Assembly (NCBI GenBank): GCA_035555315.1
Contig: DATMGU010000078.1
Location: 120,339 to 184,338, forward strand
Length of the DNA: 64,000 nt
Source: DATMGU01 sp035555315
GTDB lineage: Bacteria > Pseudomonadota > Alphaproteobacteria > ATCC43930 > CGMCC-115725
Direction: 5' to 3'
Of this stretch, positions 1-7,579 are shown one piece after another. The stretch's first letter is position 1; every line of letters begins with the position of its first letter. A model generated the notes under the pieces. It worked only from the letters and a program-made list of their open reading frames with translations, searched no databases and had not been told where the DNA came from. The position numbers were made by a program, and so were the translations under genes.

Positions 1-119
1 AACACGATGAGCAGGACCAGCATCACATCGACCATCGGCGTGACGTTGATCTCGGCCATCGGCCGATAGGATCGGCGCCCGCCCCGGCCGGTTTGACGCG
101 ATAGCAGCGAAGACGCCAT
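1..119 (-). CDS. tolR: TolR, partial (N-terminal 39 residues)
   Basis: This is the start of a biopolymer-transport protein of the ExbD/TolR family; the gene runs off the left edge. The visible product begins MASSLLSRQTGRGGRR and reaches the family motif AEINVTPMVDVMLVLLIV, where the Asp at the start of the single transmembrane helix is the proton-path residue of the family. It starts 3 bases after the stop of tolQ, so the two are co-transcribed. TolR couples the proton gradient to the Tol-Pal envelope machine. The C-terminal periplasmic domain is not in the window. Confidence 0.9.
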   Translation of the reverse strand, partial: MASSLLSRQTGRGGRRSYRPMAEINVTPMVDVMLVLLIV

Positions 120-122
120 GGA

Positions 123-851
123 TCAGGTCCGCTCTTCGAGCTGGCGCGACAGGATCGCGGAGAATTCCGACGCGAAATTGTCCAGGCGATTGCCGTAGCG
201 GCCGAAATCGCTCGACAGCTTGTTGTAGGCGACGACCGCCGGGATCGCCGCGACGAGGCCCAGCGCCGTCGCGAACAGCGCCTCGGCGATACCCGGCGCC
301 ACCACCGCGAGGCTGGTGTTCTTGGTCGCCGCGATCGATTGGAAGCTGTTGATGATGCCCCAGACCGTGCCGAACAAGCCGACGAACGGGGCGATCGAGC
401 CAACCGTAGCGAGGAAGGTCATATACCGCTCCAGCCGCTCCATCTCGCGACCGACCGTGACGCCCATGATGCGCTCGATCCGCTCGCGCAGGCTGGCTTG
501 CAGCGGTGCCGCGGTCAGCGTGCCGCGCGCGGCCGAGCGCCGCCACTCGCGCATCGCCGCCGAGAACGTCGCCGACATCGGATCGAGCGGCCGGGCGCCG
601 ATCCGATCATAGAGATCGTCGATCGAGCCACCCGACCAAAAGCTTTCCTCGAACGCCTCGGCGTCGCGGTTCAGCCGGCGCATCCGGATGACCTTGTCGA
701 AAATGATCGCCCACGTCCAAAAGGACGCGGCGAGCAACAGCAGCATGACCGCCTTGACGATGAGATCGGCCTGCAGGAACAGGCCCCAAATCGAGAGGCT
801 CGAAGCGGCCTGGGCACCCAAATTGACCGTATCGACGACTTGACCTTGCAT
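123..851 (-). CDS. tolQ: Tol-Pal system proton channel TolQ
   Basis: This inner-membrane protein of 242 residues belongs to the MotA/TolQ/ExbB family and forms the proton channel that, with TolR, powers Tol-Pal outer-membrane constriction at division. Three membrane segments are visible at about residues 28-50, 144-168 and 186-208. The large cytoplasmic loop lies between the first two, as is usual. The conserved GLFGTVWGI at the second segment and the small-residue-rich third segment (EALFATALGL) are family hallmarks. It lies downstream of ybgC and immediately upstream of tolR on the same strand, the classical tol order. Its length is normal for the family. Confidence 0.95.
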   Translation of the reverse strand: MQGQVVDTVNLGAQAASSLSIWGLFLQADLIVKAVMLLLLAASFWTWAIIFDKVIRMRRLNRDAEAFEESFWSGGSIDDLYDRIGARPLDPMSATFSAAMREWRRSAARGTLTAAPLQASLRERIERIMGVTVGREMERLERYMTFLATVGSIAPFVGLFGTVWGIINSFQSIAATKNTSLAVVAPGIAEALFATALGLVAAIPAVVAYNKLSSDFGRYGNRLDNFASEFSAILSRQLEERT

Positions 852-901
852 GGGAGGATTAACTTTCCTGGAAAGAGCGGCTTTCTTATGGCGCCCGAGG
901 C

Positions 902-1360
902 TTATGGCGGCTGAAACGGCTGCAGCGCATCCCGCAGACCAGCGGGCAATCGACCCGGCCGGCCGGCCGCCGTCAACAGCACCAATTGTAACTTGATCCG
1001 CACCAATTCCTCGGCGCCACGGCAGATCCGCTGCAGCGCCTCGACGCTGGCGCCCTGCAGACGGGTGAGACTGGTAACCACGGTGAGATCGTCGCCGAGC
1101 CGCGCCGGCCGCCGGTAATCGACATCGAGCCGCCGCACCACCCAGCCAAGCCCGTATTCGGCGATGAGATGCTCGTGCCCCCAGCCGATCAGGCGCAGCA
1201 GCTCGGACCGGGCGCGCTCGGCGAAGCGCAGATAATTGGCGTGATAGACGATGCCGCCCGCATCGGTGTCCTCGTAGTAAACCCGGATCGGCAGGCGATG
1301 CGTCATGCCATCGACAACGCCGGAGCCGACCACCAGATCCATCCCCGGACTTGTCGTCAT
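902..1360 (-). CDS. ybgC: Tol-Pal-associated acyl-CoA thioesterase YbgC
   Basis: This is a hotdog-fold thioesterase of 152 residues. The family signature YYEDTDAGGIVYHANYL is at residues 28-44; its first Asp is the catalytic residue, and VYH follows. YbgC hydrolyses acyl-CoA or acyl-ACP thioesters at the inner membrane and nearly always opens the tol operon. The chosen ATG overlaps the ruvB stop by four bases (ATGA). The first 18 residues are poorly conserved, so a second ATG at residue 19 (MTHRLPIRV, base 1306) is a good alternative start. The gap of 50 bases to tolQ is compatible with one operon. Confidence 0.93.
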   Translation of the reverse strand: MTTSPGMDLVVGSGVVDGMTHRLPIRVYYEDTDAGGIVYHANYLRFAERARSELLRLIGWGHEHLIAEYGLGWVVRRLDVDYRRPARLGDDLTVVTSLTRLQGASVEALQRICRGAEELVRIKLQLVLLTAAGRPGRLPAGLRDALQPFQPP

Positions 1361-2493
1361 ATCGGCTCCCCCACCCCGTCGGGCTCCCCTACCCTATCGG
1401 ACTCGCCACCGCCCGCCAGCAGGTCGAGCTGCCCCGGCACCAGAGCGCGGCGGGGCACGGCGAGGCCCAGATGGGCGAAGGCCTGATCGGTCAGCATCCG
1501 GCCGCGCGGCGTGCGCTGGATAAAGCCCTGCTGAATGAGGTAAGGCTCGATCACCTCCTCGATCACGTCGCGTTGCTCCGACAATATCGCCGCCATGGTC
1601 TCGACGCCGACCGGGCCGCCGGCATAATGCTCGGCGATGGCGCCGAGATAGCGCCGATCCATCGCATCGAGCCCGCGCCGATCGACCTCCAGCCGGGTTA
1701 GGGCCGCGTCGGCCGCCCGCGCATCGATATGGTCGAGCCCCGCGACCGCGCCGAAATCGCGCACCCGGCGGGTCAGCCGGCCGGCGACCCGCGGCGTGCC
1801 GCGCGACCGGCGGGCGATTTCCCCGGCCCCATCGGCGCCGAGCGCCATGCCGAGCAACCGGGCCGAGCGGCCGATGATCAATTCCAGCTCCGCCGGCTCG
1901 TAGAACATCAGGCGAAGCGGGATGCCGAACCGTTCGCGCAGCGGCCTGGTGATGAGGCCGGACCGGGTCGTGGCGCCGACCAGCGTGAAGGGCGGCAGAT
2001 CGATCCGGATCGAGCGCGCGGCCGGCCCCTCGCCGATGATCAGGTCGAGCTGGAAATCCTCCATCGCCGGATAGAGGATCTCCTCGACCGCCGGGTTCAG
2101 GCGGTGGATCTCGTCGATGAACAGCACGTCGCGCGGCTGCAGATTGGTCAGCAGGGCCGCCAGATCCCCCGCGCGCTGGATCACCGGGCCGGAGGTCGCG
2201 CGAAACCCCACCCCCATCTCGCGCGCGACGATCTGCGCCAGCGTGGTCTTGCCGAGGCCGGGCGGCCCGAAGAACAGCACATGGTCGAGCGCCTCCGCCC
2301 GGCCGCGCGCGGCGGCGATGAACACCCGCAAATTCTCGCGGACCTGCCGCTGGCCGACGAAATCATCGAGGCTGAGCGGCCGCAGCGACTGATCCGGCGC
2401 GTCGCCCTCCTGGCTTGTCGCCGCGACGATCCGGTCGGGGTCCTCCGGATCGAAACCTGCCTGGCCGGCGTCATTCTGGTCGGATGGGGTCAT
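1357..2493 (-). CDS. ruvB: Holliday junction branch-migration ATPase RuvB
   Basis: This AAA+ helicase of 378 residues drives branch migration of Holliday junctions with RuvA. The Walker A motif GPPGLGKT is at residues 76-83, Walker B is DVLFIDEIHRL near 122-132, and the C-terminal winged helix contains PRGRMLTDQAF. It overlaps ruvA upstream and ybgC downstream by four bases each, so translational coupling is likely. The protein is longer than the usual 335-350 residues. The extra parts are an acidic N-terminal extension of about 35 residues and a C-terminal Gly-Glu-Pro-rich tail encoded by a short imperfect tandem repeat. Confidence 0.97.
   Translation of the reverse strand: MTPSDQNDAGQAGFDPEDPDRIVAATSQEGDAPDQSLRPLSLDDFVGQRQVRENLRVFIAAARGRAEALDHVLFFGPPGLGKTTLAQIVAREMGVGFRATSGPVIQRAGDLAALLTNLQPRDVLFIDEIHRLNPAVEEILYPAMEDFQLDLIIGEGPAARSIRIDLPPFTLVGATTRSGLITRPLRERFGIPLRLMFYEPAELELIIGRSARLLGMALGADGAGEIARRSRGTPRVAGRLTRRVRDFGAVAGLDHIDARAADAALTRLEVDRRGLDAMDRRYLGAIAEHYAGGPVGVETMAAILSEQRDVIEEVIEPYLIQQGFIQRTPRGRMLTDQAFAHLGLAVPRRALVPGQLDLLAGGGESDRVGEPDGVGEPI
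1362..1407. repeat. Imperfect 17-18 base tandem repeat in the 3' end of ruvB
   Basis: Two full copies and one partial copy of a unit starting TCGGCTCCCC or TCGGGCTCCCC lie in the last codons of ruvB. They encode the tail ESDRVGEPDGVGEPI, which lies outside the conserved RuvB fold. The pattern suggests that the C terminus grew by slippage duplication. Confidence 0.7.
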
Positions 2494-3113
2494 CGCGCCA
2501 TCTCGTTAAGACCGCTGACGATCAGTTGCTCGACCTTGGCGGTCGAGCCCAATTGCTTGGCGGCGACCGAGACCGCACCCAGCGCCTCGGCGCGGCGATA
2601 GCCCAGATTGACCAGGGCTGAGACCGCTTCGCCGATCGGGCCGTCCACGTCGCTCGCGGCGCCGGACGCGGCCAACACCCCGCCGAGCGAGGCCGGAGCG
2701 CCGGTCGGCAGCCCCGCCGCCTTGTCGCGCAGCTCGTTCGTGATCCGCGCCGCCAGTTTCGGCCCGACGCCATCGGCGCGCGCCAAGGCCGCCTTGTCCT
2801 GGGCGAAGATCGCCTTGGCCAGACCGCCGGGATCGAGCACGCCCAGGATCGCCAGGGCGACCTTGGCACCGACGCCCTGCACCGTCGTCAGCAGCCGGAA
2901 CCAGTCGCGCTCCGCCCCGTCGAGGAAGCCGTAGAGATTGATCGCGTCTTCCCGGACATGGGTCTCGATCACCAAACGCACCGCCGCGCCCGGCTCCGGC
3001 AGCCGGGCGGCGGTGCGCGCGGAGGTATGCACCAGGTAACCGACCCCGCCGACATCGATGACGATGCCATCGGCCGCGATCTCGTCGAGCCGTCCTGTTA
3101 ATCGAGCGATCAT
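2490..3113 (-). CDS. ruvA: Holliday junction DNA-binding protein RuvA
   Basis: This protein of 207 residues begins MIARLTGRLDEIAADGIVIDVGGVGY, the typical N-terminal OB-fold of RuvA. A tandem helix-hairpin-helix part follows (LLTTVQGVGAKVALAILG and DGVGPKLAARITNELRDK). A linker rich in Gly and Ala leads to the C-terminal RuvB-binding three-helix domain (EAVSALVNLGYRRAEA). A longer reading frame extends upstream, but the ATG at 3113 matches the family start and leaves 13 bases to ruvC. RuvA tetramers hold the Holliday junction and load RuvB. Confidence 0.97.
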   Translation of the reverse strand: MIARLTGRLDEIAADGIVIDVGGVGYLVHTSARTAARLPEPGAAVRLVIETHVREDAINLYGFLDGAERDWFRLLTTVQGVGAKVALAILGVLDPGGLAKAIFAQDKAALARADGVGPKLAARITNELRDKAAGLPTGAPASLGGVLAASGAASDVDGPIGEAVSALVNLGYRRAEALGAVSVAAKQLGSTAKVEQLIVSGLNEMAR

Positions 3114-3126
3114 GACAGGGGGACAC

Positions 3127-3672
3127 TCATGCTCGGCCGATCCGATCGACAATCGGCGCGCCACCGCCCAGCCAGACCCGGCGGGTCGCCGCGTGATGGG
3201 CATGGCAGATCGCGACGGCCAGCGCATCGGCCGCGTCGGCGCTGCCCAGCACGCAGCCGGGCAGCAGCCGGCGGACCATCATCTGGACCTGTTCCTTGGC
3301 CGCGTGACCGGCGCCGACCACCGATTTCTTGATGAGGTTGGCGGAATATTCGGCGACCGGCAGGCCGCGCTCCGCCGGGACCAGCAGCACCACGCCGCGC
3401 GCGACACCCAGCTTCAAAGTCGAGGCCGGGTTCTTGTTGACGAAGGTCTCCTCGACCGCCGCCTCGTCCGGCGTCCATTGATCCAGCACGGCGTTCAGCC
3501 CGCGAAACAGCTCGACCAGCCGTTCGGCCAGGGACAAGGTGCCGTCGCTGTTGACGACGCCGTCGGCGACATGGCGAAGGTGCTGGCCGGTGACGTCGAG
3601 CACGCCCCAGCCGGTATGCCGCAACCCCGGATCAAGGCCGATGAGCCGCAGGGTCCGGGGAGCGGTCACCAT
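3127..3672 (-). CDS. ruvC: Crossover junction endodeoxyribonuclease RuvC
   Basis: This Holliday junction resolvase of 181 residues has the RNase H fold. Catalytic acids are visible: Asp14 in LIGLDPGLRHTGWGV, Glu in AVEETFVNKN, and the pair in DAADALAVAICHAHH. The ATG at 3672 was chosen because the conserved N terminus begins just after it; codons further upstream overlap the end of yebC. The gene lies 7 bases after yebC and 13 before ruvA, inside the yebC-ruvCAB operon. Confidence 0.97.
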   Translation of the reverse strand: MVTAPRTLRLIGLDPGLRHTGWGVLDVTGQHLRHVADGVVNSDGTLSLAERLVELFRGLNAVLDQWTPDEAAVEETFVNKNPASTLKLGVARGVVLLVPAERGLPVAEYSANLIKKSVVGAGHAAKEQVQMMVRRLLPGCVLGSADAADALAVAICHAHHAATRRVWLGGGAPIVDRIGRA

Positions 3673-3679
3673 CAGGTCG

Positions 3680-4429
3680 CTACGCCCCGACCCGGGCGAG
3701 AACATCCTCGGCGACATCGAAATTGGCGTAGACGTTCTGCACATCATCGCTGTCTTCGAGCGTTTCGAGCAGCTTGAACAGGGTCGGCACCGCGTCCTCG
3801 GCGACCGGCGTGGTGGTCGAGGGCCGCCAGATCAGGTGAAAGCCCGAGCCCGGACCGAACTTGGCCTCCAGCGCGTCGCGCACCGTCGACAGATCGTCGG
3901 GCGCGCAGGTCACCACATGCTCCTCGTCATTCGTCTCGACATCGTCGGCACCGGCCTCCAGCGCCGCCTCGAACATCGCCTCGGCACTCGTCGCGGCGAG
4001 CGGGTAGGTCACCTGGCCCAACCGATCGAACATGAAGCTGACGCTGTTGGTCTCGCCCAAGCTGCCGCCCGATTTGGTGAAGGCGGTGCGCACCTCGCCG
4101 GCGGTGCGGTTGCGGTTGTCGGTCAGCGCCTCGACGATCACCGCGACGCCGCCCGGGGCATAACCCTCGTAGCGGACCTCCTCGTAATTCTCGCCATCCT
4201 CGCCGCCGGCGCCGCGCTTGATCGCCCGCTCGACCGTGTCCTTGGGCATATTCGCCTGGCGCGCCGCCAGCACCGCGGCGCGCAGCCGCGGATTGGCGTT
4301 GGGGTCGGGCAACCCGGCACGCGCGGCCACCGTCAGCTCCCGGATGATCTTGGTGAAGATCTTGCCGCGCTTCTTATCCTGCGCACCCTTGCGGTGCATG
4401 ATGTTCTTGAACTGGGAATGACCAGCCAT
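3680..4429 (-). CDS. yebC: YebC/PmpR family transcriptional or translational regulator
   Basis: This protein of 249 residues begins MAGHSQFKNIMHRKGAQD, the nearly invariant start of the YebC family. MPKDTVERAIKRG and ETNSVSFMFDRLG follow, both typical. The family binds DNA in some bacteria; work in other species links members to relief of ribosome stalling, so the exact role here is open. It heads the yebC-ruvCAB-ybgC-tolQR transcription unit. A TTG further upstream would extend the frame, but the ATG at 4429 with the upstream GGGGTTG or CCTCCT-complement context fits the family. Confidence 0.95.
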   Translation of the reverse strand: MAGHSQFKNIMHRKGAQDKKRGKIFTKIIRELTVAARAGLPDPNANPRLRAAVLAARQANMPKDTVERAIKRGAGGEDGENYEEVRYEGYAPGGVAVIVEALTDNRNRTAGEVRTAFTKSGGSLGETNSVSFMFDRLGQVTYPLAATSAEAMFEAALEAGADDVETNDEEHVVTCAPDDLSTVRDALEAKFGPGSGFHLIWRPSTTTPVAEDAVPTLFKLLETLEDSDDVQNVYANFDVAEDVLARVGA

Positions 4430-4472
4430 GAGGAGGGGTTGCCTAGCTGCTGAATGATTTCGTCGCGTGCAT

Positions 4473-4484
4473 ACCACATGTGGT
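4473..4484. promoter_or_regulatory. 12-base perfect palindrome upstream of yebC
   Basis: ACCACATGTGGT is a perfect inverted repeat 44 bases upstream of the yebC start codon, in the region shared with the toxin-antitoxin promoter. Its position suits an operator, but no regulator is known. The remaining 257 bases between yebC and the toxin hold a consensus -35 box and nothing else that I recognise. Confidence 0.35.
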
Positions 4485-4651
4485 GGCGGACACCCAGCGA
4501 CATGGTGGACATAGCAGCCCAATATGGCGGGAATTTGACGGTTGGGGAACGCCGCCGCCGATAACCGGCCGGGTCGCGGTTAGTATCGTACTTACCGCCC
4601 GTGGGATTTAACCGCTGAATTGAGAAGGCGATCGGTACCGGCCCGCTCACA

Positions 4652-4681
4652 TTGACACGGAAGTCTCCCATGGGATACATT
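4652..4681 (+). promoter_or_regulatory. Predicted sigma70-type promoter of the toxin-antitoxin operon
   Basis: A perfect -35 hexamer TTGACA is at 4652-4657. The best -10 candidate is TACATT at 4676-4681, which gives an 18-base spacer and four of six matches. A transcript would start near 4688, at or inside the proposed start of the toxin gene, which hints at a leaderless or very short leader mRNA. This is a prediction from sequence alone. Confidence 0.45.
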
Positions 4682-4686
4682 TGGGC

Positions 4687-4980
4687 TTGATAGAGACACG
4701 TCAGACACTCCATTACGAGAAATGGTTTGCCAAGCTTTGGGGTCAGAACGCCAAGGCGCGGATCACCGCCCGTATACGTCGCCTGTCACTCGGCAATCCC
4801 GGCGATGTGAAGCCAGTAGGCGAGGGTCTTAGCGAGCTTCGAGTCGATTATGGCCCTGGCTACCGCATCTACTTCGTGCAGCGGGGCGATACGCTCATCG
4901 TCGTGTTAGCGGGCGGAGATAACCGATCGCAGGACCAGGATATTCGTGAGGCCAAGCAACTTGCTGCCAACCTCGTTTAG
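4687..4980 (+). CDS. RelE/HigB-type addiction module toxin (phage Gp49-like family)
   Basis: This small basic protein of 97 residues contains AKARITARIRRLSLGNPGDV and GLSELRVDYGPGYRIYFVQR, both diagnostic of the putative addiction-module killer family related to HigB/RelE mRNA interferases. Family members normally begin with a short strand like MIETRQT, so the TTG at 4687 fits best; TTG at 4681 is an alternative and there is no upstream ATG. The antitoxin follows 12 bases later, giving the toxin-first order of higBA modules. GC content is visibly lower than in the flanking genes, suggesting acquisition between yebC and ymdB. Confidence 0.85.
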   Translation: MIETRQTLHYEKWFAKLWGQNAKARITARIRRLSLGNPGDVKPVGEGLSELRVDYGPGYRIYFVQRGDTLIVVLAGGDNRSQDQDIREAKQLAANLV

Positions 4981-4992
4981 GAGGCGACGACC

Positions 4993-5289
4993 ATGCCGAA
5001 GACCGAAACGCTGCCCTGGGATGCGGCGGACCACCTGGACAGCCAAGCTGCCATCGCAGCGTATTTGAATGCGGTGCTTGAAGATGGCGATCCTGCCTTG
5101 ATCGCGGCTGCCTTGGGCGATGTCGCTCGATCTCGCGGAATGCGGGCTGTCTCCCGCGAGACAGGATTGGGGCGGACTAGTCTCTATAAGGCTCTATCCG
5201 CGGAAGGGCGCCCAGAATTCACCACGGTGATGAAAGTAGTCGAGGCCCTTGGACTACGCCTTTCAGTATCCCCGATCGAGGGGAGCTGA
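4993..5289 (+). CDS. HigA-like addiction module antitoxin, HTH protein
   Basis: This protein of 98 residues belongs to the putative addiction-module antidote family. A helix-turn-helix is visible around residues 50-72 (MRAVSRETGLGRTSLYKALS), followed by PEFTTVMKVVEALGLRLSV, the usual dimer-interface end. A strong ribosome binding site AGGAGG (4979-4984, including part of the toxin stop codon) sits eight bases before the ATG, so the antitoxin should be translated far better than the toxin. It should neutralise the upstream toxin and repress the shared promoter. It ends 19 bases before the convergent ymdB. Confidence 0.88.
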   Translation: MPKTETLPWDAADHLDSQAAIAAYLNAVLEDGDPALIAAALGDVARSRGMRAVSRETGLGRTSLYKALSAEGRPEFTTVMKVVEALGLRLSVSPIEGS

Positions 5290-5308
5290 CACCGTCAGCA
5301 GCTGAAGT

Positions 5309-6121
5309 CTACACCGGCCAAGCCCGCGACAGGCGACCGCCCACCCTCAGGGGCGCCACGTGGCGGGCCAGGCCGGTCGCGTCATCGGTTTCGACGAACA
5401 CGCCGCACACCGTCGCCTCGCCCTCGGCGGGGGTCAGCCGTTCGCCGGGCATCTTGCGGACGAAGCGGGCGATCGCCGGTGCCTTCTGCATGCCGATGAC
5501 GCTGTCGTAATCGCCGCACATGCCCGCATCGGTCTGGTACGCCGTGCCCTTGGGCAGGATCTGCGCGTCGGCGGTCGGGATATGGCTGTGGGTGCCGACC
5601 ACCAGGGAGGCGCGGCCATCGAGGAAATGGCCGATCGCCATCTTTTCCGACGTCGCCTCGCCATGCACGTCGACCAGCGCCGCCTGGACCGAGCCGCCGA
5701 GCGACCGGCTGGAAAATTCCCGCTCCAGGCAGGCGAAAGGGTCGTCCAGCGCGTCCATGAACAGCCGGCACATGACGTTTATCACCAGCACCCGGCGGCC
5801 ATCGGCGAGCGCGAACACCCGTGCCCCCTTGCCAGGGGTACCGGTCGGATAATTCGCCGGACGCAGCAGCCGCGCATCGCCATCGATCGTGCCGATCAGC
5901 TCGCGCTGATCCCAGACATGGTTGCCGGTGGTGATCGCATCGACGCCGACCTCATAAAGCGATTGGCAGATCTTCTCGGTGACGCCGAAGCCGCCCGCCG
6001 CGTTCTCGGCGTTGACCACGGTGAAATCGACCGCCAGATCGCGTTTCAGCCCGGGCAGTTCGGCAATCACCGCATCCCGGCCGGCGCGGCCCAGGATGTC
6101 GCCCAGAAACAGCAGTCGCAT
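5309..6121 (-). CDS. ymdB: YmdB-family metallophosphoesterase
   Basis: This protein of 270 residues has the calcineurin-like fold. Metal ligands can be read at Asp8 (FLGDILGRAGRD), Glu39-Asn40 (VVNAENAAGGFG), Asn67-His68 (TTGNHVWD) and in VGTHSHIPTAD. The family hydrolyses 2',3'-cyclic nucleotides; in Bacillus, YmdB influences biofilm and motility decisions. The length is normal. It is the last gene of the minus-strand group that begins upstream of zapA, 66 bases after fau. Confidence 0.93.
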   Translation of the reverse strand: MRLLFLGDILGRAGRDAVIAELPGLKRDLAVDFTVVNAENAAGGFGVTEKICQSLYEVGVDAITTGNHVWDQRELIGTIDGDARLLRPANYPTGTPGKGARVFALADGRRVLVINVMCRLFMDALDDPFACLEREFSSRSLGGSVQAALVDVHGEATSEKMAIGHFLDGRASLVVGTHSHIPTADAQILPKGTAYQTDAGMCGDYDSVIGMQKAPAIARFVRKMPGERLTPAEGEATVCGVFVETDDATGLARHVAPLRVGGRLSRAWPV

Positions 6122-6187
6122 CGTCGTTTCCCTACCCCACCAGATCCGTATGCCGCTCGATGGCCATGGACAACATCGCCCGCCCCG

Positions 6188-6778
6188 TTATGCGCAGATG
6201 CCCTGCTCGGTCACCACCGCGTCGAGCGGCTGGTCGAGCGCATCGGACGGCAGATCCGGCATCTCCTGCATCGCATAGGCGACGCCCAAGGCCACGACCG
6301 GCCGGTGTCTGCGCAGCGCCGCCAGGGTCCGGTCATAGAAGCCGCCGCCGTAGCCGAGCCGCCGGCCCTGCCGGTCGAAGGCGAGCAGCGGCACCAGCAG
6401 CACGTCGGGCTCGACCGTCTCGGCTTCCGGCGGCGGGACCAGGGTGCCGAACCCGCCGGGCACCAGCGCCACGCCCGGCTGCCAGCGCCGAAAGCCGAGC
6501 GGCATGGCGGGGGACAGCACCACCGGCAGCGCCAACCCGCGCCCCGCCGCGGCGAGGCCGTGGAGCAAGGGCCGGCAATCCAATTCCGTCCGCATCGGCC
6601 AATAGCCCGAGACGATGCCCGGCCGATCGGCCAGCCAGCGAGCGGCGTGCAGCGCCACGGCCTCGGCCGCCGAGGCCGCACCGGCGGCATGCGCCTCGGC
6701 CCGTTGCCGCTGGGCCTGGCGTCGCGCCACGACCTTAAGGGTCGCAAGATCGGCGGGTGGCTCAGTCGAAAAAGCCAT
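6188..6778 (-). CDS. fau: 5-formyltetrahydrofolate cyclo-ligase
   Basis: This enzyme of 196 residues (5,10-methenyltetrahydrofolate synthetase) converts 5-formyl-THF to 5,10-methenyl-THF with ATP. The basic N-terminal helix (VVARRQAQRQRAEAHA) and the Gly-rich substrate loop GYGGGFYDRTLA are characteristic. The frame is open upstream to 6910, but those codons lie inside the 6S RNA gene, so the ATG at 6778 (MAFSTEPPADLA) was chosen. The order zapA-6S RNA-fau is conserved in many proteobacteria and supports the assignment. Confidence 0.93.
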   Translation of the reverse strand: MAFSTEPPADLATLKVVARRQAQRQRAEAHAAGAASAAEAVALHAARWLADRPGIVSGYWPMRTELDCRPLLHGLAAAGRGLALPVVLSPAMPLGFRRWQPGVALVPGGFGTLVPPPEAETVEPDVLLVPLLAFDRQGRRLGYGGGFYDRTLAALRRHRPVVALGVAYAMQEMPDLPSDALDQPLDAVVTEQGICA

Positions 6779-6795
6779 CGGGACGCCGATCCTTA

Positions 6796-6832
6796 TTTTG
6801 AGAAAGACCCAGACTTTTTGAGGAAGACCCAG
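6796..6832. repeat. Two 17-base direct copies at the 3' flank of 6S RNA
   Basis: TTTTGAGAAAGACCCAG (6796-6812) and TTTTGAGGAAGACCCAG (6816-6832) differ at one position and are offset by 20 bases. The second copy includes the 3' closing-stem bases of the 6S RNA. This is a local duplication of the RNA's 3' border between it and fau. Confidence 0.75.
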
Positions 6833-6996
6833 GGTGGAGCCACCTGACCGTCGGCGTGGTTGTACCCTCGTGGCCTGCTTTTGCAGGTGGGAGCCATATA
6901 CCGGCACCAAGGCACCGACAGCGACAGCCCCCTCGAGGTGGACATTGGCCCCGGGGTATCAAGCGACCTAACGCGCCCCGCAGCCCCACCCTGGAG
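6829..6996 (-). ncRNA. ssrS: 6S RNA (SsrS), regulator of sigma70 RNA polymerase
   Basis: The non-coding interval between zapA and fau folds into the long interrupted hairpin expected of 6S RNA. Read on the minus strand, CCAGGGTGG (6994-6986) at the 5' end pairs perfectly with CCACCCTGG (6837-6829) at the 3' end. Between them lie GCTTGATACCCCGGGGCCAA and GCTCCCACCTGC, which resemble alphaproteobacterial 6S RNAs as I remember them. The length is about 168 nt, normal for the family. 6S RNA imitates an open promoter and binds housekeeping RNA polymerase in stationary phase. The 5' end lies within ten bases of the zapA stop, so it is probably processed from the zapA transcript or made from a promoter inside zapA. 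End coordinates are estimates from the stem. Confidence 0.85.
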
Positions 6997-7004
6997 CGCT
7001 ATAA

Positions 7005-7358
7005 TTAGTCACGCTCCAAGGCTTCCGCAATGGCTTCGAGCCGCGCCGCCAAGCCGTCCAGCGCCGTCGCCATCGCCGCTTCCTCGGCTTGCTGGGTGCG
7101 CGACGGCGCCGCGCCGCCGGTTTCGGCCTTCATTTCGCTGAGCGCCTGATCGGTCTCGGCGAGTTCGTCGGCGATCACCAGGCTCGCCATGACCAACAGC
7201 CGCGCATCGCCGATCTGGCCGACGGACTTCACCAACCCACCGACCTTTTGATCGACGTAGCGGCCGAGCCGGCCGACATGCGCCTCCTGACCATCGTCGC
7301 AGCCGACCAGATAGTCGCGACCATTGATGGTGACCTGGACTTCGGACATCTCGCTCAT
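7005..7358 (-). CDS. zapA: Cell division protein ZapA
   Basis: This protein of 117 residues begins MSEMSEVQVTINGRDYLVGC, followed by the tail-stabilising helix LLVMASLVIADELAETDQAL, the recognisable ZapA pattern. ZapA crosslinks FtsZ filaments at the division site. Its ATG overlaps the stop of the small upstream gene by four bases, and the 6S RNA gene follows directly. A Thr/Ala-rich C-terminal helix (residues 85-117) is a predicted coiled coil. Confidence 0.93.
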   Translation of the reverse strand: MSEMSEVQVTINGRDYLVGCDDGQEAHVGRLGRYVDQKVGGLVKSVGQIGDARLLVMASLVIADELAETDQALSEMKAETGGAAPSRTQQAEEAAMATALDGLAARLEAIAEALERD

Positions 7359-7579
7359 GCCTCCAGCACGCTTTTCAACCGATCGACCGCGCCGTCGAGC
7401 CGGCTGGAAACCCGATCGGTCACCGCCGACAACGCCGTATAGTCAGCCTGGGCCTGGGCCAGCTCGGCGGCCAATCGGGTGCGATCCTCCCGATGGTGCC
7501 GATCCCGTCGCAGCGCCGCCGCTTCCAGCCGATTGACCGCCCGGGCCAATCGATCCACTGCTGCCGCCAACTCGACCAT
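7355..7579 (-). CDS. Small coiled-coil protein upstream of zapA (DUF4164-like)
   Basis: This 74-residue, almost entirely helical, charged protein (VDRLARAVNRLEAAALRR, then a continuous heptad-like stretch to the end) is coupled to zapA by an ATGA overlap. Similar short coiled-coil genes of the DUF4164 type sit before zapA in many alphaproteobacteria. A role in the divisome, perhaps as a ZapB-like ZapA partner, is an inference from context only. The call to DUF4164 rests on size and position, not on an alignment. Confidence 0.75.
   Translation of the reverse strand: MVELAAAVDRLARAVNRLEAAALRRDRHHREDRTRLAAELAQAQADYTALSAVTDRVSSRLDGAVDRLKSVLEA

Noticed and set aside
4333..4713. Minus-strand frame across the toxin promoter
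   Set aside because: It overlaps the yebC start and the toxin-antitoxin promoter, has no domain and no ribosome binding site.
5360..6847. Long open frame of 495 codons on the plus strand
   Set aside because: It lies wholly antisense to ymdB and fau, both with clear family motifs; the translation is Arg/Ala/His-rich without any domain, as expected for a GC-rich shadow frame.
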